Origin: Firmicutes bacterium UBA2058
GTDB taxonomy: Bacteria; Bacillota; Clostridia; Tissierellales; Sedimentibacteraceae
Length of the DNA: 64,000 nucleotides
Reading direction: 5' to 3'
Assembly: GCA_002332905.1 (NCBI GenBank)
Contig: DDAM01000004.1
Span: forward strand, 1-64,000
Shown: positions 35,230-44,003 of the stretch, piece by piece
How positions within the stretch are numbered: position 1 is the first letter of the stretch
Layout: every line of letters starts with the position of its first letter
The notes under the pieces: generated by a model
Told to the model about the DNA's origin: nothing
Databases searched by the model: none
What the model saw: the letters and a program-made list of their open reading frames with translations, nothing else
Program-made: the position numbers and the translations under genes

Positions 35230-37044
35230 CTATTTAGTTATTAAAACATTAAATAATCTATATATTGTAATATAAGCTTGTTCACGATTGTAGCTGTCAT
35301 TAGGTGCAAAATTGTTATTTTCCTTACCATTCATAATTCCAAGTCCTGAGACAAAATTCACAGCTTCTTTTGCATAATTAGCTATATTTTTATTATCATT
35401 GAAAGTCTTACTTTCAGCTGTAGACTCTTTACCTAAAAACTTAGCTGTACGCATCAATAAGGCAGCAGCATCTTGACGTGTAATAGTATCATATGGTGCG
35501 AATTTTCCCTCACCTTTGCCGTTTATAATTCCTAAAGCCTGTGCAGCTATTACATTTTTATCTGTAGTATCTACAAAAGGATATTTGCTTATTAATTGAT
35601 ATAAGGTTTCTCCTGTTTTTTCCTTAATAACTAAATTTATATCTTTTCCAGCGATTTCTTCAATTGCTCTTACAACTAATGCTGCAAAATCAACACGAGT
35701 TGTATCAGTTCTGTACATGTTTTGTAAATTAGAAGGTACTAAATTATTTTCTATAGCAAGTGTAACTTCTTTTAAAGCCCAGCTATCCATTTCCGCTGCT
35801 GTTGGCAGAGATGGAATGAAATTTACTTTTCCAAATCCATATTTTCCATTTTCATTTATTATAACATACTTACCTGGAGTACGTATTACATATCTATCAT
35901 TGCCGTCTTCATCTGTTCCGTTTACAACAAAGTAAGAATCTACAGGTAACTTTTCTGTGCCTTCAATTTTTTTGCCTGTTTTATCTATGCAATATGCAGT
36001 ATTTCCAATACGCGCAACAGCTAATCCATTATAAAAGCCTGAAACATCATCAAATTGCGGAGCAATTACTTCATTGCCATAAATATCAATAAAACCATAT
36101 TTTCCATCTTTAGAAAAAGAAGCAACACCTTCAATAAATGGACGTAAACTTTCATATTTAAAAGGAATTACAGTTTTTCCAGTTATGTCAATAGCACCCC
36201 ATTTTTCATCTGTATCACATACACTAGCCAATGAATAGTCATTAAAAACTTTATATTCTGAGTAAATATTTTTAACGAAAAAATTTGAAAAACGCTTGTT
36301 ATTCACTATTTTTCCATTAGTATTTATAATGTTCCAATAACCTTCGTATGAATTTTCATCATAAAATCCTGCAAATGCCAAGCCCTGATTAAATGGTCTT
36401 ACAGCAGCAAATTCTTTATCTTCAAATAATAATTTACCTGTTTTTTGATCAATATATCCAGAAAAATCAGATGCAGGTAAATATACAGGAACTATGCTTT
36501 CAGTAGGAGCGTATAAAGGAGCATATTCACCAATATTAGTTAAAAGTTCCTTTCCATCAGGACCGAATGCATAAGAACTATCTCCATCGTACATTACTAG
36601 AATTCCATTATACAGAAATTGAGTGGTTTCCGTAATATCAAAGTATTCGGCCTCATAATATGTGTTAAATTGTGATTTATCAGCTGTTGTAAGCGGAACA
36701 TAATTACCATCTCTATCAACAAATCCCCAGTTAATTACTGTGTATTCACCATATTCATCCTTCTGAGTTCCTATAGTGCCGACTAAAGCTTTATTCTCTG
36801 AGAATGAATACGCTACATCATATTTAAATTGAATAATTGTTTTTCCTGTTGTATCTATGTAACCCCATTTATCATTCTTCATAACTGCAGCTAAATCATC
36901 AGAAAAACCACGAGTGTCATCATATTCAGGTTTAATAATTTGAGAGTATGAAAATTCATTTGCAAATACATTTGTAGGTATTATAGTGAAAATTAATAGT
37001 GCAGATAATGTAAAGACCAAAGCCTTTTTAAAAAAATGCTTCAT
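35230..37044 (-). CDS. WG-repeat protein with C-terminal SLH domains
   Basis: A secreted 604-residue surface protein. A signal peptide (1-28, ending VFA) precedes a WG-repeat beta region (about 50-415) with units such as DKWGYIDTTGKTIIQFKY, EKWGAIDITGKTVIPFKY and GKYGFIDIYGNEVIAPQF. Three SLH domains (about 425-600) anchor it, with GIINGKGEGKFAPYDTITRQ and GIMNGKENNNFAPNDSYNRE clearest. WG repeats are usually binding modules; no catalytic motif is seen. The promoter upstream is perfect consensus, so strong expression is expected. Confidence 0.88.
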   Translation of the reverse strand: MKHFFKKALVFTLSALLIFTIIPTNVFANEFSYSQIIKPEYDDTRGFSDDLAAVMKNDKWGYIDTTGKTIIQFKYDVAYSFSENKALVGTIGTQKDEYGEYTVINWGFVDRDGNYVPLTTADKSQFNTYYEAEYFDITETTQFLYNGILVMYDGDSSYAFGPDGKELLTNIGEYAPLYAPTESIVPVYLPASDFSGYIDQKTGKLLFEDKEFAAVRPFNQGLAFAGFYDENSYEGYWNIINTNGKIVNNKRFSNFFVKNIYSEYKVFNDYSLASVCDTDEKWGAIDITGKTVIPFKYESLRPFIEGVASFSKDGKYGFIDIYGNEVIAPQFDDVSGFYNGLAVARIGNTAYCIDKTGKKIEGTEKLPVDSYFVVNGTDEDGNDRYVIRTPGKYVIINENGKYGFGKVNFIPSLPTAAEMDSWALKEVTLAIENNLVPSNLQNMYRTDTTRVDFAALVVRAIEEIAGKDINLVIKEKTGETLYQLISKYPFVDTTDKNVIAAQALGIINGKGEGKFAPYDTITRQDAAALLMRTAKFLGKESTAESKTFNDNKNIANYAKEAVNFVSGLGIMNGKENNNFAPNDSYNREQAYITIYRLFNVLITK

Positions 37045-37094
37045 TTTTCCTCCAAGATAGTTAGTTTATTTTTTATTTGCGTTACAATAAGTAA

Positions 37095-37123
37095 ATTATA
37101 TTTTAAAGCAAAAATTTTGTCAA
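37095..37123 (-). promoter_or_regulatory. Consensus promoter of the WG-SLH gene
   Basis: TTGACA (37118-37123) and TATAAT (37095-37100) on the minus strand with exactly 17 bases between, giving a leader of about 45 bases. Confidence 0.85.
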
Positions 37124-37309
37124 TATGTTATAATATGTCACATAATAGTGTCTTATTTAGTTGCATAAAGTCTTTTACATACTTAACCATTCATAGCTAC
37201 CAGTAAGCCGACACCTTTACAAGATTAACTTATGTATGTGAATTAAATTATTATTTATTTTTCACCACTATGCTGTTAAAATAATAATAGTATTATAAGG
37301 GGGACAATT

Positions 37310-37930
37310 ATGCAAAGAATTACATCTATTGAGGTTCAAAAAAACAATCAAGATAGAGTTAGTATTTTTTTAGATAATAAGTTTGCTTTTGGCTTAGATA
37401 TGACTTTATACTTAAAATATAATCTAAAAAAGGACATGGAGCTAGAAGAAGACTTCATTGAAACTATTCTAAAAGCTGAAGAATTAAACAAATCCTTTAA
37501 CTATGCAATCAGCTTATTATCAAGAAAAGATAGAACTAAAAAAGAAATCGAAGACAAGCTTCTTAATAAAGGCTATGATATAGAGACAATAGGTAAAGTT
37601 TTAGACAAATTAAAGGAATATAATTATATAAACGACGAAATATATTGTGAAAAGTATATAAACGATAAAATAAAATTCACAAAGTATGGCAAAAACAAAA
37701 TTAAAGCAAATTTATATGCCAAAGGTGTCGATAAAGACATCATTTCCCGGAAAATAATAGAAATTGATAACAATTTAGAATTTGATAGAGCTTTAGAGTT
37801 GGCTAGAAAAAAGCTACCCTCGTTGCATAAATACGACAAATTTAAAATTAGAGCAAAGCTTGGGAATCACTTAATTTCGAAGGGCTTTGATTATGATGTT
37901 GTAAATAAGGTTATAAATAATGTTATTTGA
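37310..37930 (+). CDS. recX: Recombination regulator RecX
   Basis: A 206-residue helical protein that inhibits RecA filaments. Three tandem three-helix repeats are visible, with the family signature LLSRKDRTKKEIEDKLLNKGYD and LKEYNYINDEIYCEKYI split across two helices. The N-terminal strand region ITSIEVQKNNQDRVSIFLD is also typical. AAGGGGG precedes the ATG. It is monocistronic, and the third MITE-like element begins one base after its stop codon. Confidence 0.93.
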   Translation: MQRITSIEVQKNNQDRVSIFLDNKFAFGLDMTLYLKYNLKKDMELEEDFIETILKAEELNKSFNYAISLLSRKDRTKKEIEDKLLNKGYDIETIGKVLDKLKEYNYINDEIYCEKYINDKIKFTKYGKNKIKANLYAKGVDKDIISRKIIEIDNNLEFDRALELARKKLPSLHKYDKFKIRAKLGNHLISKGFDYDVVNKVINNVI

Positions 37931-37931
37931 G

Positions 37932-38207
37932 AAATAAGAATTTAGCTTACCGACTAAAGTCGGTTGTAAGCTTAGTAGATAAATTATTACTTCGACATAC
38001 TTTTACCACGAAGCTAAGGAAAGCGAAGCAGATTAAGTGCATTGAAGGGCATAATAAAAATTAACTTTTATACGCCTTCCTCGGAGCGTCCCTTCCTTAT
38101 CAAATTGAGGGACGCGAGAATGAGAAGTAAAAAAGTTAATTTTTATCATACCCTATCTATGCTACACCAAAATTGTTAGTGCGCTTATTCAGTTAAATTC
38201 CTATTTA
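37932..38207. mobile_element. MITE-like element copy 3 (276 bases, non-coding)
   Basis: Ends AAATAAGAATTTAG (37932-37945) and TAAATTCCTATTTA (38194-38207). The left 70 bases, including the TAAA-loop hairpin, CTTAGTAGA and the ACTTCGACATACTTTTA motif, match copies 1 and 2, but the interior is unrelated. It has near-perfect 23-base arms (38047-38069 and 38131-38153) enclosing a smaller hairpin CGTCCCT/AGGGACG (38087-38093 and 38108-38114). It lies between convergent recX and an SLH gene and supplies the stop codon of the latter. Confidence 0.6.
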
Positions 38208-40039
38208 TTTGTTGTGGCTATAATTACTCTTACTCTGTTACCAGCCTTATATCCACTATCAATATATGCTTTTAAAGTATATTTTTCTAAACTTGATACA
38301 CTTGATAAATCTGTTAAGTAATATGAATTATCCTTATATAAATATACTTGTACATTATCTGATAGCATATATTTTTGATTATTACTCAATATATAAGTCT
38401 CTCCAACTGTAGTAACATTGACACTTGATAAATTTTTAATGCTTTTTATATTTCCATTTTCATAGCTAAACAATGCAGGTCCTACAGCGATATTAAAAAT
38501 ACTATTTTGTGTATTAAGAACTGAACTTTTCCCATTAATTAAGTATTGATAAGTACCTTGAAGAACCATTTTATTGTCTATACTTGTATCAATTTCTTCA
38601 ACGCTTGTTACTATACCATAAGTTGATAAGTCACCTGTTGCGTCGTTTAATATTAATTTGTCAATTTGTCCTAATGAGTTCAGTGTGTAATATTTTATAT
38701 TGCTTCCACTTAAATTTATCTTATCTATTCTATTAGGATAAATCACAGAATACTCTCCATATTGATTAACATCTAAAATTTCAACATTTTCAGCAAATTT
38801 GTAATTTGATAGATTTATATTTTTTTCTGATGCCCTTCTTATTTTCAAATTACCATTAGTATACTCAACAGATATAACACTTCCAACGCTTATAGATCCA
38901 GAATAAACATATTTCTGTGTAGTACCATCAGTTAATGCTACTACAATTTCATTCTTCAAGGCTCCATTATCAGACACTAGCTTGTTTGAAGATATAACAA
39001 CTCCGCAGTAAGTGTTTTCAACCTTATTAGCAGACACTACATCAACAACGTCCCCATTCATGCCAAGCAGTAAAACTACAGTATCTCCTATTGAGAATTC
39101 TCCTGTTGCAGACATTTTGTGTGTTGATGCTGAAGATGATAATGTATAGCTGTTTCCAGCTACTGTAACACTTGTAGGTGCTGATATATCAGGAGTTGCA
39201 GCTGTATAAGTGCCGACAATTTTATTTGAATAAGCCCATATAGACTTTAAATTTTGGCTATAGTATACAACATCATATGTAGTAATGTTTGAAATATCAG
39301 AGTTTACACCATCCCTATAAACTGTAGCATCTGTTTTCGCAAATGGTATAATAGATATTAAATTATCACTAGATACCACGTATGGACCCGACAGTTCTTT
39401 TTTCAATAAAGAGCTATAATCTATCTCACCATTTGCACTTAATGAATATCCTAAAGTTGTAGAATATATAGAGCCATTTTTTGTTTTAGAGTTCATTAGA
39501 TTATAAAATAAATTCATACAATCTTTTCTTGAAAGATATTGTCCTTGAGTTTTAAATATATTTTTGTCTAATCCTAGGGATTTATATTTAGCTAATTGCG
39601 CATTAGGATAAGTACCTTTAAAATCAGAATTTTCATATCCTAATAGCCTAAGCGCTACAGTTGCAGCCTCTTCAAAAGTAATATTGTTTTCCGGTTTAAA
39701 AGTACCATCTATATAACCTGTAAACAATTTTAAGTCTACTGCTAGTTTTATGTATACAGCAGACCACCTATTATATTTAACATCTTTAAAAACAGAATAA
39801 TTTGAGTTTTCAGAAACACTATCCTTATATGTTGATGCAATAATTATCATTTTAGCAAACTGTTCTCTTGTAACATTACTATACAAATCCATATTACCTT
39901 TTTCATCACCAGTCATAATTCCTAGCAACTTAACTGTCTGCTCTACTAATTGCTGATTATTTATATCTGAAAAAGCAACTACCTGTACACACATTACAGA
40001 AATAAGACATATAATAATAATTTTTTTTAATATTTTCAT
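38201..40039 (-). CDS. S-layer homology protein, N-terminal SLH domains
   Basis: A secreted 612-residue protein. A signal peptide (1-24, ending VVAF) precedes SLH domains (about 28-165), including YNRWSAVYIKLAVDLKLF with GYIDGTFKPENNITFEEAA. The remaining 440 residues are beta-rich and Ser/Asn/Tyr-rich with no recognised domain. GGAGG precedes the ATG at 40039; a TTG start 12 bases earlier would overlap that site. The stop codon TAG lies in the right end of MITE-like element copy 3. It may be cotranscribed with the exporter genes upstream, separated by a five-unit hairpin repeat. Confidence 0.8.
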   Translation of the reverse strand: MKILKKIIIICLISVMCVQVVAFSDINNQQLVEQTVKLLGIMTGDEKGNMDLYSNVTREQFAKMIIIASTYKDSVSENSNYSVFKDVKYNRWSAVYIKLAVDLKLFTGYIDGTFKPENNITFEEAATVALRLLGYENSDFKGTYPNAQLAKYKSLGLDKNIFKTQGQYLSRKDCMNLFYNLMNSKTKNGSIYSTTLGYSLSANGEIDYSSLLKKELSGPYVVSSDNLISIIPFAKTDATVYRDGVNSDISNITTYDVVYYSQNLKSIWAYSNKIVGTYTAATPDISAPTSVTVAGNSYTLSSSASTHKMSATGEFSIGDTVVLLLGMNGDVVDVVSANKVENTYCGVVISSNKLVSDNGALKNEIVVALTDGTTQKYVYSGSISVGSVISVEYTNGNLKIRRASEKNINLSNYKFAENVEILDVNQYGEYSVIYPNRIDKINLSGSNIKYYTLNSLGQIDKLILNDATGDLSTYGIVTSVEEIDTSIDNKMVLQGTYQYLINGKSSVLNTQNSIFNIAVGPALFSYENGNIKSIKNLSSVNVTTVGETYILSNNQKYMLSDNVQVYLYKDNSYYLTDLSSVSSLEKYTLKAYIDSGYKAGNRVRVIIATTNK

Positions 40040-40061
40040 TTTTTCCTCCAAGTTTATTCGC

Positions 40062-40146
40062 TGAGAATTATTATTCTATGAGAATTATTATTCTATGAGA
40101 ATTTTTATTCTATGAGAATTTTTATTCTATGAGAATTTTTATTCTC
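40062..40146. repeat. Five tandem 17-base hairpin units
   Basis: Five head-to-tail 17-base units of the form TGAGAATTTTTATTCTA, the first two with a TTATTATT centre. Each unit folds as GAGAA-N6-TTCTC or close to it. The last unit overlaps the stop codon of the permease gene at 40139. The array fills the gap before the ribosome binding site of the next gene. Confidence 0.9.
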
Positions 40147-41332
40147 TATGTAGAGCATCTATAGGATTTAATTTAGCCGCCTTTTTAGCAGGTAAATAGC
40201 CAAATAAGATTCCTATTGCTACTGATATTGTAAAAGCGCCAAACACAGCAAATGTAGATGGTATAACTTTTAGATCAGTATCTAGAGCTACTACTACAAT
40301 ACTAGTCGCTATATAAGAAAGCATGTATCCTAATAAAATTCCTACAAACCCACCTAAGGCACTTGTAGTAGCTGCCTCTATAACAAACTGCCTCATAATA
40401 TGCTTTTGCTTAGCACCTAAAGCCTTTCTAATACCAATTTCCCTTGTACGCTCCGATACAGAAACAAGCATTATATTCATAATTCCAATGCCACCAACTA
40501 CCAAAGATATAGCGGCAATAGAAGCAAGAATTGTTACCATAACATTTATCATACTGCTCATTGTGTCTAATATTTCTGCCATGCTTATTACTGAATATGC
40601 ATTATCGCTTCCAAACACATCATACAGCTTATTCTCTAATAATTGTTTTGAAACTGATATATTATCTTCTGAAACTACTGAAAAGTTATAAGAAGAAATA
40701 TTACCTATATATGATATTTTCGATGCATTAGAATATGGAATATATACAAAATCATCAGTACTTCCCTCTTCGCTATCGGCTTCCTCTGACATAATTCCAA
40801 CAATAGTGTAGGTATTACCATTTATCTTAAGACTCTTTCCTAACGAATCTCCAAGAAAATATGTATCATCTATGTAATTTCCGACTACACAAACCTTATT
40901 CCTGCGTAGTATATCAATATATTCAATATATCTCCCACTATCAAGTGAATACTGTTTCATACTTATATAATCCTCACCCGTACCCATGATAGTTGTATAG
41001 GATAAAGTTTCATTACCTATTTTAACACTTCCATTTACATTAACTGTAGGTGATACTGCCTCAAAATATTCTTCATTTTCTTCAACAAAGGCATACAAAT
41101 CATCTACATCAATGCTTCTTGAGCTTCCTCTACCCATTACATTTACAGTTAATATATTTGTACCCATGCTAGCAAAGCTATCCTTCATATATGTTTCCAT
41201 ACCATTGCCCAAACCAACAATTACTATAACTGCTGCAACACCGATAATAATACCAAGCATTGTAAGCAAAGAACGTACTTTACTAGCCATAATACTTTTT
41301 ATAGCTAGCTTAAATGATTGTACAAAGCTCAT
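40139..41332 (-). CDS. MacB/YknZ-type ABC transporter permease
   Basis: A 397-residue permease with one N-terminal helix (about 20-42), an extracytoplasmic MacB-like core domain (about 45-265) and three C-terminal helices of the FtsX domain. The family motifs ALKSIMASKVRSLLTMLGIIIG-like start, SVSERTREIGIRKALGAK coupling helix and FGYLPAKKAAKLNPIDAL end are visible. It works with the overlapping ATPase gene and the adaptor. In Bacillus YknXYZ protects against a toxic peptide; the substrate here is unknown. Confidence 0.92.
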   Translation of the reverse strand: MSFVQSFKLAIKSIMASKVRSLLTMLGIIIGVAAVIVIVGLGNGMETYMKDSFASMGTNILTVNVMGRGSSRSIDVDDLYAFVEENEEYFEAVSPTVNVNGSVKIGNETLSYTTIMGTGEDYISMKQYSLDSGRYIEYIDILRRNKVCVVGNYIDDTYFLGDSLGKSLKINGNTYTIVGIMSEEADSEEGSTDDFVYIPYSNASKISYIGNISSYNFSVVSEDNISVSKQLLENKLYDVFGSDNAYSVISMAEILDTMSSMINVMVTILASIAAISLVVGGIGIMNIMLVSVSERTREIGIRKALGAKQKHIMRQFVIEAATTSALGGFVGILLGYMLSYIATSIVVVALDTDLKVIPSTFAVFGAFTISVAIGILFGYLPAKKAAKLNPIDALHRE

Positions 41333-42063
41333 ATGTCCTCTTCCTCCTCGTCATCAGCAGTAATAACAGCATCTTTTCCATCTGAAGGACCGTCATACAT
41401 AATTTTTCCATCAGCAAGCCTAACTATCCTTTGGGCTTGCTTTGCAATAGAATTATCATGGGTTATTAAAACTATAGTATTGCCATCTTGATGCAATGTT
41501 TTTAATAGCCTTAATACCTCTTTTCCAGTTTTAGAGTCAAGTGCACCTGTAGGCTCATCTGCAAGTATAACAGAGGGATCTCCTACTAATGCTCTGGCTA
41601 TAGAAACACGCTGTTGTTGGCCACCAGAGAGCTGAGTTGGTAAATTTTTTATTTTATCTATTAATCCAACTTTTTCTAGTGCTATTTTTGATTTTTCTTC
41701 TCTTTCCTTTTTTCCTACACCTGCATACATTAAAGACATTTCAACATTTTCCAAAACATTTATTTTCGTTAATAGGTTATATTGTTGAAATATAAATCCT
41801 AGTTTTTCATTCCGAATTGTAGCTAATTCATCATCATCCATTTGACTTACATCCTGACCATCTAAAAAATATTCTCCAGAAGTGGGCACATCTAAACAGC
41901 CTATAATATTCATACAAGTTGATTTACCAGAACCTGATTGACCTACTATGGCAACAAATTCTCCCTTATATATCTTCATAGAAATACCGTCAACTGCCTT
42001 AACAATTTCATCACCCATAGGATATATCTTATAAACGTTTTGAAATTCTATAAGTGGTATCAT
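41329..42063 (-). CDS. MacB/YknY-type ABC transporter ATPase
   Basis: A 244-residue ATPase of the lipoprotein/MacB export group. Walker A GQSGSGKST, Q-loop FIFQQYNLL, signature LSGGQQQRVSIARAL, Walker B VILADEPTGALD and the H-loop ITHD are all intact. The tail ends in an acidic run (TADDEEEEDI). Four-base ATGA overlaps on both sides link it to the adaptor and the permease, so the three are made together. Confidence 0.95.
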   Translation of the reverse strand: MIPLIEFQNVYKIYPMGDEIVKAVDGISMKIYKGEFVAIVGQSGSGKSTCMNIIGCLDVPTSGEYFLDGQDVSQMDDDELATIRNEKLGFIFQQYNLLTKINVLENVEMSLMYAGVGKKEREEKSKIALEKVGLIDKIKNLPTQLSGGQQQRVSIARALVGDPSVILADEPTGALDSKTGKEVLRLLKTLHQDGNTIVLITHDNSIAKQAQRIVRLADGKIMYDGPSDGKDAVITADDEEEEDI

Positions 42064-43805
42064 GGTCTACCACCTTCGTTTCTGTGTTCACCTTCAGGCA
42101 TTTGACCATCTCCATTTGGAGCTGAGTTTTCCATCTCTGGTTCTACATAGAAACCATTCATATTATTTGGTAATGAAGGAGTCTGCTTAGTAAATGCTAT
42201 TTCGTCACCTTCTTTTAGTCCAGAAATAATCTCAATGTAATCATCATTACTTATACCAACTTCAACCTGTACATATTCGTAGTCTTCAAGTGGACTTTCA
42301 CTTAAATTTTTATCATTTTCAGGTTTTTTTTCCGCTTCTGTGTTAGAACTACCCTGCTTCTTAACAAGAACTCTATTACCACGGGCAACAGCTGATATTG
42401 GAACTGAAAGAACATTCTCTTTATTTACTACATCTATGGAAGCATCTACATTCATTCCAGGTAAAAGCCCTTTCGTCTCATCTATTCGTATAGTAACAGG
42501 ATAAACTGTTACACCGTTTGTAGTAGTACCATTGATGCTTATTTTTGTTACTTCACCAACATAGGTTTTATTTTCTACAGCCTCTGCTGTGATATTAACC
42601 TTCTGACCTACAACAATTTGTGATATATCCAGTTCATCAACGTTTAATGTCATAGTTAAATAAGATAAATCAAAAATTGTGCATAAGCTTTTTCCTGATT
42701 CCAGCTTATCCCCTACTTTATAATTTTTTTCAATTATAGTACCCGATATAGGTGACTTAACAGTATATTCATCTAAATTTTCATACTGATTTTCAAGCGA
42801 TAACTCTGCATCTCTTAAATTTCTTTCACTGTTTTCTATATTATCCTGTACTGCAGAGCTTTCTAAAACAACCATCAACTGACCCTTGGAAACAGAATCA
42901 CCTTCTTTTACCTTTATTGATCCTACTTCACCTGAAGTATCAGCCTTTATATCTTCTTCAGTTATATATGTAAAATTTGAACTTTCAACACAAGCAGTAT
43001 TATTTATAACTGCTGTCGCTTTGTCCGATGTAGAAAGTCCTCCTGGATTTTTTACGTTTATAGTAACTCTTTTCACAAGTTTATATCCATCAATGACCTC
43101 GTCAACATTTTTTATGCTTGATATTGTTCCATTAATATCTTCATATGTACCCTCAACTGTTAAGGTCGCATTTTGTCCAACATAAAAATCATCAACATCA
43201 TCAGAACTAAAGGCAAGTGTTATACTCATAGTATCGCTATTTCTTATAGTAGCAAGCACTTGACCGGGTTGAACTGAATCACCTTCCTCCACGTCAATAT
43301 TAACAACCGTACCGCTGTCACTTGCTTTAACATTTAAATCGTCTAAGCTATCAAGTAATCTATCATAACTTTTCTTGCTTTGTGTAACATTTAGCTCAGC
43401 CTTTTCTAAATTAGTTTTTGCATCTGAACTATCAATCTCATATAAAACAGTATCTTCACTTACTATATCTCCTTCTTCAAAAGGTGCGTTTTGTATTTCA
43501 CCTGAAATGAGCGTTGTAACTGTATATGAATTTGCAGGCTTTAATGTTCCACTACCAGTTAATGTTACTTTAATGTCATTCCTAGTCACAAGTTCAGTTA
43601 TGTAATTAATGTTGCTCATCATACCTGCAGCTCTATTCTTTTTGTTCATAAACGAATAAAATACTAATATAAGTACAATTAAAACAATGCCAATTGTTAT
43701 AAATTTCTTATATTTCTTTTTCTTATTTTTTTTCCCAGTAATTTTTGAAGTACTTGCATAATTTACAGCATCCCTCTCATTTGAAGTATTCTTTTCTTGT
43801 TCCAC
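42060..43805 (-). CDS. Membrane-fusion adaptor with duplicated lipoyl domains (YknX-like)
   Basis: A 581-residue adaptor for the ABC exporter, much longer than typical MacA or YknX (about 370-380). One membrane helix (36-53) follows a basic cytoplasmic tail. Two complete lipoyl/barrel-sandwich units are visible: half-motifs at 98-125 and 160-188, and again at 289-316 and 348-378, each with a coiled hairpin between and a beta-barrel after. A Pro/Gly/Glu-rich tail ends the protein. The start is a GTG with AAGGAGG ten bases upstream. The duplication is seen directly; its purpose, perhaps bridging a thicker wall, is a guess. Confidence 0.88.
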   Translation of the reverse strand: MEQEKNTSNERDAVNYASTSKITGKKNKKKKYKKFITIGIVLIVLILVFYSFMNKKNRAAGMMSNINYITELVTRNDIKVTLTGSGTLKPANSYTVTTLISGEIQNAPFEEGDIVSEDTVLYEIDSSDAKTNLEKAELNVTQSKKSYDRLLDSLDDLNVKASDSGTVVNIDVEEGDSVQPGQVLATIRNSDTMSITLAFSSDDVDDFYVGQNATLTVEGTYEDINGTISSIKNVDEVIDGYKLVKRVTINVKNPGGLSTSDKATAVINNTACVESSNFTYITEEDIKADTSGEVGSIKVKEGDSVSKGQLMVVLESSAVQDNIENSERNLRDAELSLENQYENLDEYTVKSPISGTIIEKNYKVGDKLESGKSLCTIFDLSYLTMTLNVDELDISQIVVGQKVNITAEAVENKTYVGEVTKISINGTTTNGVTVYPVTIRIDETKGLLPGMNVDASIDVVNKENVLSVPISAVARGNRVLVKKQGSSNTEAEKKPENDKNLSESPLEDYEYVQVEVGISNDDYIEIISGLKEGDEIAFTKQTPSLPNNMNGFYVEPEMENSAPNGDGQMPEGEHRNEGGRP

Positions 43806-43931
43806 TTGTCAACTTCCTCCTTAATATCTATTAATTTCATAATATATGTAAAAGCTTAATAATATATTAAGACATATTATAAAACCTTTGTTTTGATAAA
43901 TCTTTCAGTCAATCATCGTAATACCATCACA

Positions 43932-43991
43932 TAAAAAAACGGACAAAAAAATAAGTTTATGAGTTTTCTCGACTCTATTTCTTTTTGTCCG
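43932..43991 (-). terminator. Terminator after the Bce-type operon
   Basis: Stem CGGACAAAAA (43940-43949) with TTTTTGTCCG (43982-43991), followed on the minus strand by a T-run, 13 bases after the permease stop codon. Confidence 0.8.
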
Positions 43992-44003
43992 CATTGTATT
44001 AAA

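Noticed and set aside
37150..37250. Possible riboswitch (TACCAGTAAGCCGACACC stretch with partial inverted repeat)
   Set aside because: It lies upstream of the consensus promoter at 37095-37123 and does not match any riboswitch class I know; it is not clearly in the recX leader either.
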